Both the position numbers and the translations under genes were made by a program. Below are positions 1 to 8,237 of a stretch of DNA of 34,207 nucleotides, piece by piece. The notes beneath the pieces are model-generated. The model made no database searches and was not told the origin of the DNA. It was given only the letters and a program-made list of their open reading frames with translations. Position 1 is the first letter of the stretch. Every line of letters begins with the position of its first letter. Origin of the DNA: an uncultured Lachnospiraceae bacterium (lineage in GTDB: Bacteria; Bacillota; Clostridia; Lachnospirales; Lachnospiraceae); contig CALWQT010000019.1 of the NCBI GenBank assembly GCA_944383765.1, forward strand, positions 1 to 34,207, read 5' to 3'.

Positions 1-195
1 ACGCAATACATTGTTGATTTTATCAAAAGCATCGAACATAACGGAGCGCAAGAATATGATGGGATTGAATACAACAGTACAACTAATCCAGGCGGGTATA
101 ACCTTGCAATTTTTAATCCCGACCTATTTGAGTGTATATCAGTAAGCGTATATGACATAGAAAAACTGCAATATACATCCAAAAGGGTATTATGA
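1..195 (+). CDS. RES-domain protein, C-terminal part
   Basis: An open frame enters from the left edge and ends at TGA 193-195, giving 64 residues. The segment YDGIEYNSTTNPGGYNLAIF followed by NPDLFE matches the C-terminal block of RES-domain proteins (a DGI-Y-S segment, then GGxNLAIFNP). Known RES proteins are NAD+-degrading toxins paired with Xre-type antitoxins, but some occur without a partner. The N-terminal catalytic residues and any antitoxin lie outside the window, so toxin activity cannot be judged. A strong terminator follows directly. The family call is from pattern recognition of a short tail, so moderate confidence. Confidence 0.55.
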   Translation, partial: TQYIVDFIKSIEHNGAQEYDGIEYNSTTNPGGYNLAIFNPDLFECISVSVYDIEKLQYTSKRVL

Positions 196-197
196 AA

Positions 198-239
198 GCA
201 GGGGAATCATTCTTTTTCAGAATGACTCCCCTGCTTTTT
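198..239 (+). terminator. Intrinsic terminator after the RES-domain gene
   Basis: Fifteen-base arms at 198-212 and 220-234 pair with one mismatch around a 7-base loop, followed by TTTTT. It starts 3 bases after the stop codon. On the minus strand the T tract is only TTT, so it may also weakly stop transcripts leaving glmM. Confidence 0.85.
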
Positions 240-342
240 CCAATCTCGCCTGACAGATGCCGTAAGTGTAATTTTAAATGGATTACTTTCTTATGAGCAC
301 TCGCCTAATCTGCAGGGATTTCTTTTTCCATTATAAGGACAC

Positions 343-1695
343 TTATACCAGATGTCCCTTCTCTTTCATCACATGGATGACCTGATCTACATATTTTTCA
401 CAGGTATCATGGTCCGGCGCTTCCACCATCACACGCACCAAAGGCTCTGTGCCAGACTGACGCAGAAGAATTCTTCCGTTATCCCCTAACGCCTCAGTTA
501 CCTTGGCTACTTCATTCTGGACATCTTGATCATCCTGAGCCTCTTTTTTATCCTTAACCTTTACATTTTTCAGGACCTGAGGATAAATCTCCACTTCAGA
601 AGCCAGTTTATCCAGAGGCTGTTTTGTCTCCAGCATCACTTCCATTACTTTCAGGGAAGTAAGGACTCCATCACCGGTGGTAGCGTTCTTGCTGAAAATA
701 ATATGGCCTGACTGTTCTCCGCCCAGGCAATATCCGTTCTGGGACATATTTTCATAGACATACTTATCGCCTACTGCAGTTTTTTCATAACCGATGCCTT
801 CCCGGTCCAGCGCTTTATAAAGGCCAAAATTAGACATTATGGTAGTAACGATCTTATTGCCTACCAGAGCTCCCTGAGACTTCATGTACTTTCCGCATAT
901 GTACATGATCAGGTCTCCGTCTACCACATTTCCATTTCTGTCCACTGCCAGACAACGGTCTGCATCTCCGTCGTAAGCAAAGCCAATATCGCATCCTTCT
1001 TCCACCACATATTTCTGAAGCCCTTCAATATGAGTGGAACCACAGCCCGTATTAATGTTGATACCGTTCGGCTCATTATTGATCACATGGGTTTCCGCAC
1101 CAAGAGCATCAAACACATTTTTGGCGATGGCAGAGGCGCTTCCATTGGCACAGTCCAAAGCTACTTTCTGATTCTTGAAAGACCGGGTAGCTATGGAGAT
1201 CAGATATCCGATATAGCGGTTCCTGCCGGCAGCATAATCCACAGTGCGTCCAATGTTATCTCTGACAGCAAACGGGATTTCTTCTGTCTTTCCGTCCAGA
1301 TAATCTTCAATCTCCCCGATCACTTCTTCTTCCAGCTTTTCCCCTCTTTCATTGATCACTTTGATACCATTATCGTAATAAGGGTTATGGCTGGCAGAGA
1401 TCATAATGCCGCAGTTAAAGCCTTCTGTCCGTACAACGTAAGCTACGCTGGGTGTAGTAGTCACATGAAGAAGATATACATCGGCGCCAGATGCGGTAAG
1501 ACCGGCTACCAGAGAATACTCAAACATATAACTGCTTCTTCTTGTATCCTTACCGATCACGATCCGGCATTTTTCTTCCGGTCTCTTTCTGGCGTAATAC
1601 CATCCCAGAAAACGTCCCACTTTATAAGCGTGTTCCACAGTCAGATCCACATTAGCTTCTCCCCGGAATCCATCTGTACCAAAATATCTGCCCAT
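343..1695 (-). CDS. glmM: Phosphoglucosamine mutase GlmM
   Basis: GlmM converts glucosamine-6-phosphate to glucosamine-1-phosphate in the cytoplasm, the step before GlmU in UDP-GlcNAc synthesis for peptidoglycan and wall polymers. The 450-residue length is normal. The N-terminus has GRYFGTDGFRG, the active-site phosphoserine loop is ISASHNPYYDNGIK, the metal loop is YDGDADRCLAVD, and the sugar-binding GGEQSGH and C-terminal RQSGTEP loops are present. This set separates it from phosphomannomutase. ATG is preceded by AAAGGAGA at good spacing. It follows rfbD by 16 bases on the same strand, so it is probably the last gene of a sugar-precursor operon. Confidence 0.95.
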   Translation of the reverse strand: MGRYFGTDGFRGEANVDLTVEHAYKVGRFLGWYYARKRPEEKCRIVIGKDTRRSSYMFEYSLVAGLTASGADVYLLHVTTTPSVAYVVRTEGFNCGIMISASHNPYYDNGIKVINERGEKLEEEVIGEIEDYLDGKTEEIPFAVRDNIGRTVDYAAGRNRYIGYLISIATRSFKNQKVALDCANGSASAIAKNVFDALGAETHVINNEPNGININTGCGSTHIEGLQKYVVEEGCDIGFAYDGDADRCLAVDRNGNVVDGDLIMYICGKYMKSQGALVGNKIVTTIMSNFGLYKALDREGIGYEKTAVGDKYVYENMSQNGYCLGGEQSGHIIFSKNATTGDGVLTSLKVMEVMLETKQPLDKLASEVEIYPQVLKNVKVKDKKEAQDDQDVQNEVAKVTEALGDNGRILLRQSGTEPLVRVMVEAPDHDTCEKYVDQVIHVMKEKGHLV

Positions 1696-1711
1696 AATTA
1701 TGTCTCTCCTT

Positions 1712-2554
1712 TTAAATCAATTTCAAGTATCTCCCAAGCGCATCCTGCCAGGTAGGAAGACGGTCAAACCCATTTTCTGTCAGTTTCTCTTTGCTCATCC
1801 TGCTGTTTTCCGGCCTTACCGCTTTCGCAGCAAATTCTGACGATGTCACAGGAGTTACCGACACATCCGTCATTCCTGCCTGTTTAAAGATCTCACAGGC
1901 AAATTCATACCAGCTGCAAATGCCTTCATTGGTGGCATGATACGTCCCGTATTTATCAGTGAGTATCATATCTACCAAAAGCTTCGCCAGGTCATAGGTA
2001 TAGGTAGGTGAACCAAACTGATCGTCCACCACACTTACCGCTCCCCGCTCTTTTCCCAGCCGGAGCATGGTTTTAATGAAGTTCTTTCCGTTTACCCCAA
2101 ATACCCATGCAATACGCACAATAAAATATTTGCTCAGCAGTTCTTCCACAGCCAGTTCCCCTTCATATTTGGTCTGGCCGTATACATTCAGCGGATGTCT
2201 CTCATCATCCGGCTCCCAGGGTCTGGTTCCATGTCCGTCAAATACATAATCCGTACTCAGATACAGCATAGGGATATCCAGTTCTTTACATACGGCTGCG
2301 ATATTCCTGGTACCATCCGCATTGATCTTCCGGCACAGTTCCACATTATCTTCTGCCGCATCTACTGCAGTATATGCAGCACAATGAATCACCGCATCTG
2401 GTCCCACGGATTTAATCACCTGGTCACAGATTTCCCCGTTGGTCACGTCCATATCATCCACGTCCGTTCCCACTGCCTGGATGCCCCGTTTTTCCAGTTC
2501 ATTGACTACATCATACCCCAGCTGTCCTTTTACGCCTGTTACAAGAATTTTCAT
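1712..2554 (-). CDS. rfbD: dTDP-4-dehydrorhamnose reductase
   Basis: RfbD (RmlD) performs the last step of dTDP-L-rhamnose synthesis, reducing dTDP-4-keto-L-rhamnose with NAD(P)H. The 280 residues have the nucleotide-binding GVKGQLGYDV near the start, the AAYTAVDAAE segment typical of RmlD, STDYVFDG, and the catalytic YGQTKYEGE (YxxxK). Its ATG overlaps the rfbB stop by one base (TAATG), which suggests translational coupling. The product feeds rhamnose into wall or capsular polysaccharide. Its substrate normally needs the 3,5-epimerase RfbC, which is not in this cluster. Confidence 0.94.
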   Translation of the reverse strand: MKILVTGVKGQLGYDVVNELEKRGIQAVGTDVDDMDVTNGEICDQVIKSVGPDAVIHCAAYTAVDAAEDNVELCRKINADGTRNIAAVCKELDIPMLYLSTDYVFDGHGTRPWEPDDERHPLNVYGQTKYEGELAVEELLSKYFIVRIAWVFGVNGKNFIKTMLRLGKERGAVSVVDDQFGSPTYTYDLAKLLVDMILTDKYGTYHATNEGICSWYEFACEIFKQAGMTDVSVTPVTSSEFAAKAVRPENSRMSKEKLTENGFDRLPTWQDALGRYLKLI

Positions 2555-3576
2555 TATAACCGCTCCCCATACATTTTTTCAAAATACTGGCTGTATTCTC
2601 CGCTGATGATATGCTCCCACCATTCTTTATTGTCCAGATACCACTGGATCGTCTGCTTCATTCCGGTGTCAAATACATACTGCGGCTTCCATCCCAGCTC
2701 TGTCTCCATCTTGGTAGGATCAATAGCATATCTTCTGTCATGGCCTGGACGGTCTGTTACAAACTTGATCAGGCTCTCCGGCTTGTCCAACGCCTTCAGG
2801 ATCGTCTTTACCACTTCCAGATTGGTCCTCTCATTATGTCCGCCGATGTTGTATACCTCACCTACTTTTCCTTTTTCCAGGATCAGATCGATGGCCACAC
2901 AGTGGTCGGACACATGAAGCCAGTCTCTTACATTTTCTCCCGTTCCGTATACCGGCAGTTCCTCATCGGCCAGAGCACGGCTGATGATCAGCGGGATCAG
3001 CTTCTCCGGGAACTGATACGGGCCATAGTTATTGGAACAGCGGGAAATGGTCACCGGGATTCCAAACGTCCTGTGGTATGCCATCACAAACAGGTCTGCG
3101 CTGGCCTTGGATGAAGAATAAGGGCTGGAAGTATGCAGCGGTGTGTCCTCGGTAAAGAACAGATCCGGACGGTCTAACGGCAGGTCTCCGTATACCTCAT
3201 CGGTGGATACCTGATGGAATCTTTTGATCCCGTACTCCTTGCAGGCATCCAGAAGGGTAGTGGTTCCCATTACATTGGTACGCACAAAGCTCTCCGGGTC
3301 CTCGATGGAACGGTCCACATGGCTCTCAGCCGCAAAGTTTACGATGATATCCGGTTTCTCCTTCTCAAACAGGTCAAATACAAACTTCCTGTCTGCAATA
3401 TCTCCCCGGATAAAGCGGTAATTAGGGGCATGCTCCACTTCCGTCAGATTTTCCAGATTTCCGGCATAAGTAAGCAGATCCAGATTGATGATTTCATGCT
3501 CCGGATATTTTTTTACCATATGGATTACAAAATTAGCGCCGATAAATCCGGCTCCCCCCGTTACGACGATCTTCAT
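2554..3576 (-). CDS. rfbB: dTDP-glucose 4,6-dehydratase
   Basis: RfbB (RmlB) turns dTDP-glucose into dTDP-4-keto-6-deoxyglucose. The 340-residue extended short-chain dehydrogenase has the NAD motif GGAGFIGANF at residues 7-16, the family block FAAESHVDRSI, the STDEVYG segment and the catalytic YSSSKASAD (YxxxK), as well as NNYGPYQFPEKLIP, which is diagnostic of RmlB. The ribosome binding site AGGAGG precedes the ATG. It lies 23 bases downstream of rfbA and overlaps rfbD by one base, so the three are one operon. Confidence 0.96.
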   Translation of the reverse strand: MKIVVTGGAGFIGANFVIHMVKKYPEHEIINLDLLTYAGNLENLTEVEHAPNYRFIRGDIADRKFVFDLFEKEKPDIIVNFAAESHVDRSIEDPESFVRTNVMGTTTLLDACKEYGIKRFHQVSTDEVYGDLPLDRPDLFFTEDTPLHTSSPYSSSKASADLFVMAYHRTFGIPVTISRCSNNYGPYQFPEKLIPLIISRALADEELPVYGTGENVRDWLHVSDHCVAIDLILEKGKVGEVYNIGGHNERTNLEVVKTILKALDKPESLIKFVTDRPGHDRRYAIDPTKMETELGWKPQYVFDTGMKQTIQWYLDNKEWWEHIISGEYSQYFEKMYGERL

Positions 3577-3599
3577 TTCTGATTCTTCCTCCTGATTTC

Positions 3600-4499
3600 C
3601 TATTTTTCTTCTTTTGCAATACGGTCTACATATTTACCGTCCAGCACATCTTTCAGATATTTTCCGTACTGGTTCTTCTTCAATACTTCATAGGTTTCCA
3701 TCACCTGTTCTCTGGTGATCCAGCCATTCAGATACCCGATCTCTTCCAGACAGGCAATCTTTCTGTGCTGATGGGTCTCCAGAGTCTTGACAAAATTAGT
3801 CGCTTCCACCAGGGACTCATGGGTTCCCGTATCCAGCCAGGTAAAGCCCTGTCCCAGCAGGCTTACATCCAGTTCCCCGTTCTCCAGGTAGATCCGGTTC
3901 AGGTCTGTGATCTCCAGTTCCCCTCTGGCTGACGGCTTCAGTCCTTTAGCATATTCCACTACTTTATTATCGTAAAAATAAAGTCCTGTCACACAATAGT
4001 TAGACTTTGGTTTTTCCGGTTTCTCCTCAATGGACACTGCCTTACCGTTCTTATCAAATTCCACAATGCCAAACCGCTCCGGATCATCCACATAGTATCC
4101 GAACACAGTAGCTCCCACTTCTTTTTCCGCCGCTTTCTGAAGCCGCTCTTTCAGCCCCTGTCCCTGGAAAATATTATCCCCCAGGATCATGGCCACATGG
4201 TCCGTTCCGATAAATTCCTCCCCAATGATAAATGCCTGGGCAAGTCCGTCCGGGCTTGGCTGGACTGCATAGGACAGATTGACTCCGAACTGTCCCCCGT
4301 TACCCAGCAGAGACTCAAACCGGGGTGTATCCTCCGGTGTGGAAATGATCAGAATATCCCGGATTCCCGCATCCATCAGCACGGAAAGAGGATAATAGAT
4401 CATAGGCTTATCATAGATGGGAAGAAGCTGCTTGGACGTTACCTTTGTCAGCGGATAAAGCCTTGTACCGGAACCTCCGGCCAGAATGATTCCCTTCAT
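3600..4499 (-). CDS. rfbA: Glucose-1-phosphate thymidylyltransferase
   Basis: RfbA (RmlA) joins dTTP and glucose-1-phosphate to make dTDP-glucose, the first committed step to dTDP-rhamnose. The 299 residues begin with the nucleotidyltransferase signature [11 protein letters not shown], then [26 protein letters not shown] (metal aspartate) and [19 protein letters not shown], all typical of RmlA. CAGGAGGTAC precedes the ATG. It is the first rfb gene and lies about 100 bases downstream of a small DNA-binding protein gene on the same strand. Confidence 0.96.
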   Translation of the reverse strand: MKGIILAGGSGTRLYPLTKVTSKQLLPIYDKPMIYYPLSVLMDAGIRDILIISTPEDTPRFESLLGNGGQFGVNLSYAVQPSPDGLAQAFIIGEEFIGTDHVAMILGDNIFQGQGLKERLQKAAEKEVGATVFGYYVDDPERFGIVEFDKNGKAVSIEEKPEKPKSNYCVTGLYFYDNKVVEYAKGLKPSARGELEITDLNRIYLENGELDVSLLGQGFTWLDTGTHESLVEATNFVKTLETHQHRKIACLEEIGYLNGWITREQVMETYEVLKKNQYGKYLKDVLDGKYVDRIAKEEK

Positions 4500-4602
4500 A
4501 CCTTTTGTACCTCCTGTATCATTATCTTCATAAAATATCCATTTTTCCTATTATCATACTACAACCCTTCTGGAGAAGCTTTAATAATCTATTATTTTAT
4601 TA

Positions 4603-4776
4603 TTAAATTTCCCCCTGACGGATCAACAATTCAATGGCCTGGCGGAGTGCCTGTGATTTTCCCATATTCATCTTTCTGCAGTATGCTTCCAGACGTCTCT
4701 TGGTCTCCTCATCCAGGCGCAGCGAACAGACTGCATCTTTATTATGTGTTCCTTTGGGTCTTCCTGTCCTTGCCAT
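4603..4776 (-). CDS. Ribbon-helix-helix small DNA-binding protein
   Basis: A 57-residue protein with the ribbon-helix-helix pattern of Arc/CopG repressors: a short beta strand (CSLRLDEE), helix one (TKRRLEAYCRKMNM) and helix two (KSQALRQAIELLIRQ). The N-terminus TGRPKGTHNK is basic and resembles an AT-hook core (GRP). The longest frame starts 15 bases earlier, but GGAGGTGA inside that stretch sits at ideal distance from the second ATG, so the start is set at MARTGRP. It has its own good promoter and lies upstream of rfbA on the same strand. It could regulate itself or the rhamnose genes. No toxin partner is seen. Confidence 0.7.
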   Translation of the reverse strand: MARTGRPKGTHNKDAVCSLRLDEETKRRLEAYCRKMNMGKSQALRQAIELLIRQGEI

Positions 4777-4811
4777 CTCCGTCACCTCCATCTCATCATT
4801 CCATAACTTTT

Positions 4812-4840
4812 ATTATACTTTATGTATTACACCCGAACAA
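4812..4840 (-). promoter_or_regulatory. Promoter of the ribbon-helix-helix gene
   Basis: On the minus strand TTGTTC (4840-4835) is followed after 17 bases by a consensus TATAAT (4817-4812). It is about 35 bases upstream of the ATG. It could also supply transcripts to rfbABD-glmM, since no terminator was seen between 4603 and 4499. Confidence 0.7.
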
Positions 4841-4871
4841 GCCTTTTTTCATATATTTCTTTTAAAATCGC

Positions 4872-4898
4872 AAAACGGGCAGCTTTCCTGCTGCCCGT
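4872..4898 (-). terminator. Intrinsic terminator after prfA
   Basis: Perfect nine-base arms ACGGGCAGC and GCTGCCCGT with a 6-base loop, followed on the minus strand by TTTG. It begins a few bases after the prfA stop and closes the rpmE-DUF1385-prmC-prfA group. Confidence 0.85.
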
Positions 4899-4902
4899 AA
4901 CG

Positions 4903-5979
4903 CTAAGCGTCTTCATTCATTTTAGCCAGTTTGGCTGCCTGGTCCGCAGCAATCAGGCTGTCAATGATTTCCTGGATATCCCCATTCATCACAGAATCGA
5001 TTTTGTATAAAGTCAGCTTAATCCTGTGCTCTGTCACACGGCCCTGAGGGAAGTTATAAGTACGGATCTTTTCTGAACGGTCTCCGGTTCCGATCTGGCT
5101 TCTTCTCTCCTCTGCCTCTGCATTCTGGCGTTTTTCCAGTTCCAGGTCATACAGCTTTGACCGGAGCAGACGAAATGCCTTCTCTTTATTCTGAAGCTGG
5201 GACTTTTCCGTCTGGCTGTAGATCACAATCCCTGTAGGCATATGGGTCAGACGCACCGCCGAATCCGTAGTATTGACACACTGTCCTCCGTTTCCGGACG
5301 CCCTCATCACATCGATACGGCAGTCATTCATATCAATCTGCACATCCACATCTTCCGCTTCCGGCATTACCGCTACCGTTGCTGTAGACGTATGGATACG
5401 GCCTCCTGACTCTGTCTCCGGCACACGCTGTACCCGGTGCACGCCGCTTTCATATTTCAGTTTGGAATAAGCGCCTTTTCCCGTGATCATACATACCACT
5501 TCCTTAAATCCGCCAATTCCATTTTCATTCACACTGACCATTTCCACTTTCCAGCCCTGGCTTTCCGCATAGTTCACATACATACGGTACAGTTCTGATG
5601 CAAACAGCGCAGCCTCATCACCGCCGGCCCCTGCACGGATCTCCATGATAATGTTCTTGTCATCATTCGGGTCTTTCGGCAGCAGAAGAATTTTCAGTTC
5701 CTGTTCCAGACTCTCAATCCGCTTTTTCGCATCAGAAAGTTCTTCTTTCGCCAGTTCCCGCATCTCCTCATCGGACTCTTCCTCCAAAAGCGCCAGACTG
5801 TCTTCCACGTCCTGCTTTGCCTGCTTATATTCCCTGTAAGCCTCCACGATAGGAGCCAGGTCCGACTGTTCCTTCATCAGCTTGCGGAAACGGTTCTGGT
5901 CTTCTGCCAGGGAAGGACTGTTCAGTTCCTGCATCAGTTCTTCATAATGAATCAGTATATCATCTAATCTGTCAAACAT
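4903..5979 (-). CDS. prfA: Peptide chain release factor 1
   Basis: RF1 recognises UAA and UAG on the ribosome and triggers peptide release. The 358 residues are normal length: a coiled N-terminal domain (to about residue 100), the codon-recognition region with tripeptide P-E-T at 187-189 (RF1 type PxT, not the SPF of RF2), and the catalytic GGQ at 231-233 in the context SGNGGQCVN. Bacillus and E. coli RF1 have GAGGQHVN, so N230 and C234 differ; I recall this as a Clostridia variant but cannot check it. The gene is 12 bases downstream of prmC, the methylase of the GGQ glutamine. Confidence 0.96.
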   Translation of the reverse strand: MFDRLDDILIHYEELMQELNSPSLAEDQNRFRKLMKEQSDLAPIVEAYREYKQAKQDVEDSLALLEEESDEEMRELAKEELSDAKKRIESLEQELKILLLPKDPNDDKNIIMEIRAGAGGDEAALFASELYRMYVNYAESQGWKVEMVSVNENGIGGFKEVVCMITGKGAYSKLKYESGVHRVQRVPETESGGRIHTSTATVAVMPEAEDVDVQIDMNDCRIDVMRASGNGGQCVNTTDSAVRLTHMPTGIVIYSQTEKSQLQNKEKAFRLLRSKLYDLELEKRQNAEAEERRSQIGTGDRSEKIRTYNFPQGRVTEHRIKLTLYKIDSVMNGDIQEIIDSLIAADQAAKLAKMNEDA

Positions 5980-5991
5980 CTTAACCTCCGA

Positions 5992-6849
5992 TCATTTTCC
6001 ACTTACCGGCCATTCTCCACAGACCACTCTGTGATTTCCTGCCGCATCTTTCACGATCCTTCTATTTACAAATCCTCTTTGTCTCAGCAGTTCTTCTACT
6101 GCCTCCCCCTGGTCATATCCGATCTCCAGATAAAGCTTTCCTCCAGGATTCAGATGACCGGGACATTCTTCTGCCAGCCGGCGGTAAAATTCCAGTCCAT
6201 CGGCGCTTCCGTCCAATGCCAGCCTGGGCTCATAATCTTTCACTTCCGGTTCCAGACCCTCGATCACCGCTGAGGGAATATAAGGGGGATTGGAAGTGAT
6301 CACATCATACCTTTCCTGCTCTTCAAAAGCCCCAAACAGGTCACTCTGGCGAAATGCCACACGACCTGACAAACGTCTGTTATTTTCTTCTGCTACCCTG
6401 AGGGCTTCCCGGGAAATATCAGCGCCTTCCACGGTCTCATAATTCCCAAGCACAGACAGACTGATCCCGATGCAGCCGGAACCGGTACACATATCCAGAA
6501 CCCTTTTTTCCTTCTCCCGGTTTTCCGTTAACACCAGCTCCACCAAGGTTTCCGTATCCTGCCGGGGAATCAGCACATGCTCATCTACCAGGAATGATAA
6601 GCCCATAAATTCCTGGCTTCCAATGAGATATTGCAACGGCACCCTGCTTTCTCTGGCCTGGACCGCCATGCTGTACTCTCTTGTCCTGCCGTCTGTAGTA
6701 GGAACTTCCTCCCGCTGTTTCAGCAAAAAATGGGTCATATCCATTTCAAAGGCTTCCAAAAGAAGATATCTGGCATCTAATTCTGCCTCAGAGATTCCTG
6801 CTGCTGCCAGCCTGTTCTCTCCCCATTTCAACAAATCATAAAATGTCAT
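5992..6849 (-). CDS. prmC: Release factor glutamine methyltransferase
   Basis: PrmC methylates the glutamine of the GGQ loop of release factors using S-adenosylmethionine. The protein has an N-terminal helical domain, the linker IPRQDTE near residue 95, the SAM-binding VLDMCTGSGCIGIS at 117-130 and the catalytic NPPY at 187-190. The frame is open 24 codons further upstream, but that part is inside DUF1385 and not PrmC-like. The ATG at 6849, four bases after the DUF1385 stop and preceded by GTGAGG, gives the usual 285 residues. It is followed directly by its substrate gene prfA. Confidence 0.94.
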   Translation of the reverse strand: MTFYDLLKWGENRLAAAGISEAELDARYLLLEAFEMDMTHFLLKQREEVPTTDGRTREYSMAVQARESRVPLQYLIGSQEFMGLSFLVDEHVLIPRQDTETLVELVLTENREKEKRVLDMCTGSGCIGISLSVLGNYETVEGADISREALRVAEENNRRLSGRVAFRQSDLFGAFEEQERYDVITSNPPYIPSAVIEGLEPEVKDYEPRLALDGSADGLEFYRRLAEECPGHLNPGGKLYLEIGYDQGEAVEELLRQRGFVNRRIVKDAAGNHRVVCGEWPVSGK

Positions 6850-6853
6850 AATT

Positions 6854-7813
6854 TCACGCCTCACTATCCGGCACATGATCATGAGCCGGGAAATTTTCCG
6901 CCAGATAAGCTCTCCAGTCAAACACTGCTTCCACAGCAGCGATTGCTACCTGAATCATGGAATCATCCGGTTCTTTCGTAGTCAGCCCCTGCATCCAGAG
7001 CCCCGGCTTACTCACCAGATTCACCAGCGGAGAATCACTTCTTCCCGCCAGGCGAAGAATCTCATAGGAAATTCCTGCGATCACCGGTATCAGTACCACC
7101 CTGGTTATGATCCTCAGCCACAGAGTATCCACACGGATGACCATAAACAGTAAAATACTGATGAGCATAACAAAAATCAGGAAACTGGTACCGCATCGTT
7201 TATGCTCTTTGGAACTTTTCCTCACATTCTCCACATTCAATTCCATGCCATGTTCAATGCAGTTGATACATTTATGTTCCGCTCCATGGTACATAAATGT
7301 ACGGCGTATTTCTTCCATACGGGAAACCAGTTTAATATATCCGATAAAAATTCCAATCCGGATCAGTCCTTCCACAAAGGCCATAAGACTTTCCGAAGTA
7401 ATAAACGTTCTCAATACATTAGCCAGCAGCAAGGGAAGAATCATAAAGATGACTACTGCCATTACCACTGACAGCACCATCACGGCTCCTGTCAGGAACT
7501 GCTCTGCTTTCTCTCCAAATACCCGGTCCAGAAACTGTTCCCCTTTCCCCGGCTCCTCTTCCTCATCATCTTCAAAAAAGCTGGCCGAAAAGGTAAGTGT
7601 CTTCATTCCCAGAATCAGAGAATCTGCAAAACTGAAGATTCCACGGATAAATGGCAGGGAAAACAGCCTGTACTTTTCCGTCATACTGACATACCGGTCT
7701 TTTTTGACTTCAATCTCACCATCAGGTTTTCTCACAGCTGTGGCATACTCATCTTTATTTTTCATCATGATGCCTTCAATGACTGCCTGACCGCCGATGC
7801 CTGAATATTTCAT
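6854..7813 (-). CDS. DUF1385 membrane protein, YqhQ-like
   Basis: A 319-residue membrane protein of the DUF1385 family (Bacillus YqhQ), function not established. Family marks are the N-terminal SGIGGQAVIEGIMMKN and the central MYHGAEHKCINCIEHG, with conserved His, Glu and Cys residues that could bind a metal. Hydrophobic segments lie around residues 105-135 (VMVLSVVMAVVIFMILPLLL), 155-170 and 210-250. The frame can begin at TTG five codons earlier, but GGAGG lies within those codons at 8 bases from the ATG at 7813, so that ATG is used. It lies between rpmE and prmC, an order I recall from other Clostridia. Confidence 0.9.
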   Translation of the reverse strand: MKYSGIGGQAVIEGIMMKNKDEYATAVRKPDGEIEVKKDRYVSMTEKYRLFSLPFIRGIFSFADSLILGMKTLTFSASFFEDDEEEEPGKGEQFLDRVFGEKAEQFLTGAVMVLSVVMAVVIFMILPLLLANVLRTFITSESLMAFVEGLIRIGIFIGYIKLVSRMEEIRRTFMYHGAEHKCINCIEHGMELNVENVRKSSKEHKRCGTSFLIFVMLISILLFMVIRVDTLWLRIITRVVLIPVIAGISYEILRLAGRSDSPLVNLVSKPGLWMQGLTTKEPDDSMIQVAIAAVEAVFDWRAYLAENFPAHDHVPDSEA

Positions 7814-7826
7814 CTGCCTGACCTCC

Positions 7827-7871
7827 AAAAAAATGAGGCTGAAGCATAGCGTTGCCGCTAAACCCAGCCTC
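7827..7871 (-). terminator. Intrinsic terminator after rpmE
   Basis: On the minus strand GAGGCTG (7871-7865) pairs with CAGCCTC (7841-7835). Between them an inner stem TAGCG/CGCTA closes a GCAA tetraloop. An AT7 tract follows and runs into the GGAGG that starts DUF1385 translation. Transcripts that read through continue into DUF1385-prmC-prfA. Confidence 0.8.
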
Positions 7872-7887
7872 TCGTCAATCTTACTTC

Positions 7888-8097
7888 TTATTTAGCAGTA
7901 TTAACACCATACTTACGATTGAACTTATCAATACGTCCGCGGGCGGTAGCCGCTTTCTGCTGACCGGTGTAGAAAGAATGGCACTTGGAGCAAACTTCTA
8001 CGTGAATGTCCTCCTTGGTGGAGCCGGTTACAAACTCATTGCCACAGTTGCAGACAACCTTTGCCTGATAATACGCTGGATGGATTCCTTCCTTCAT
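7888..8097 (-). CDS. rpmE: 50S ribosomal protein L31, zinc-binding type
   Basis: L31 bridges the large and small ribosomal subunits. The 69 residues start [11 protein letters not shown], contain the cysteines CNCGNEF and [10 protein letters not shown] that bind zinc in the type A form, and end FNRKYGVN, all typical. A GTG start three codons upstream is open, but GAGAGGTG lies at correct spacing from the second ATG, and the family starts MKxGIHP. Zinc-type L31 is often replaced by a cysteine-free paralogue under zinc starvation; no paralogue is in the window. It has a good promoter and a structured leader. Confidence 0.96.
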   Translation of the reverse strand: MKEGIHPAYYQAKVVCNCGNEFVTGSTKEDIHVEVCSKCHSFYTGQQKAATARGRIDKFNRKYGVNTAK

Positions 8098-8122
8098 GAT
8101 TTTCACCTCTCAATTCTATTTT

Positions 8123-8175
8123 TGCGGTTTCCAACCGCAAGTGCATTTCACGCACCAATGTCTATACGATAGACA
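8123..8175 (-). promoter_or_regulatory. Structured 5' leader of rpmE, possible L31 leader
   Basis: Two perfect hairpins lie between the rpmE promoter and its ribosome binding site: TGTCTAT/ATAGACA with a 3-base loop (8159-8175), and TGCGGTT/AACCGCA with a 3-base loop (8123-8139) just before the SD region. Autoregulatory L31 leaders are described for Firmicutes. Whether this one matches that consensus could not be tested here. Confidence 0.45.
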
Positions 8176-8183
8176 GCTTACTC

Positions 8184-8212
8184 AGTATAGCATAGTTCTC
8201 TTCGTTATGCAA
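8184..8212 (-). promoter_or_regulatory. Promoter of rpmE
   Basis: TTGCAT (8212-8207), a 17-base spacer and TATACT (8189-8184) on the minus strand, just upstream of the first leader hairpin. Confidence 0.75.
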
Positions 8213-8237
8213 GTGCATTTTCCCGAAATTCATGATT

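Noticed and set aside
526..1755. Plus-strand open frames opposite glmM (61 and 241 codons)
   Set aside because: They are shadows of glmM, with no ribosome site and no family-like sequence.
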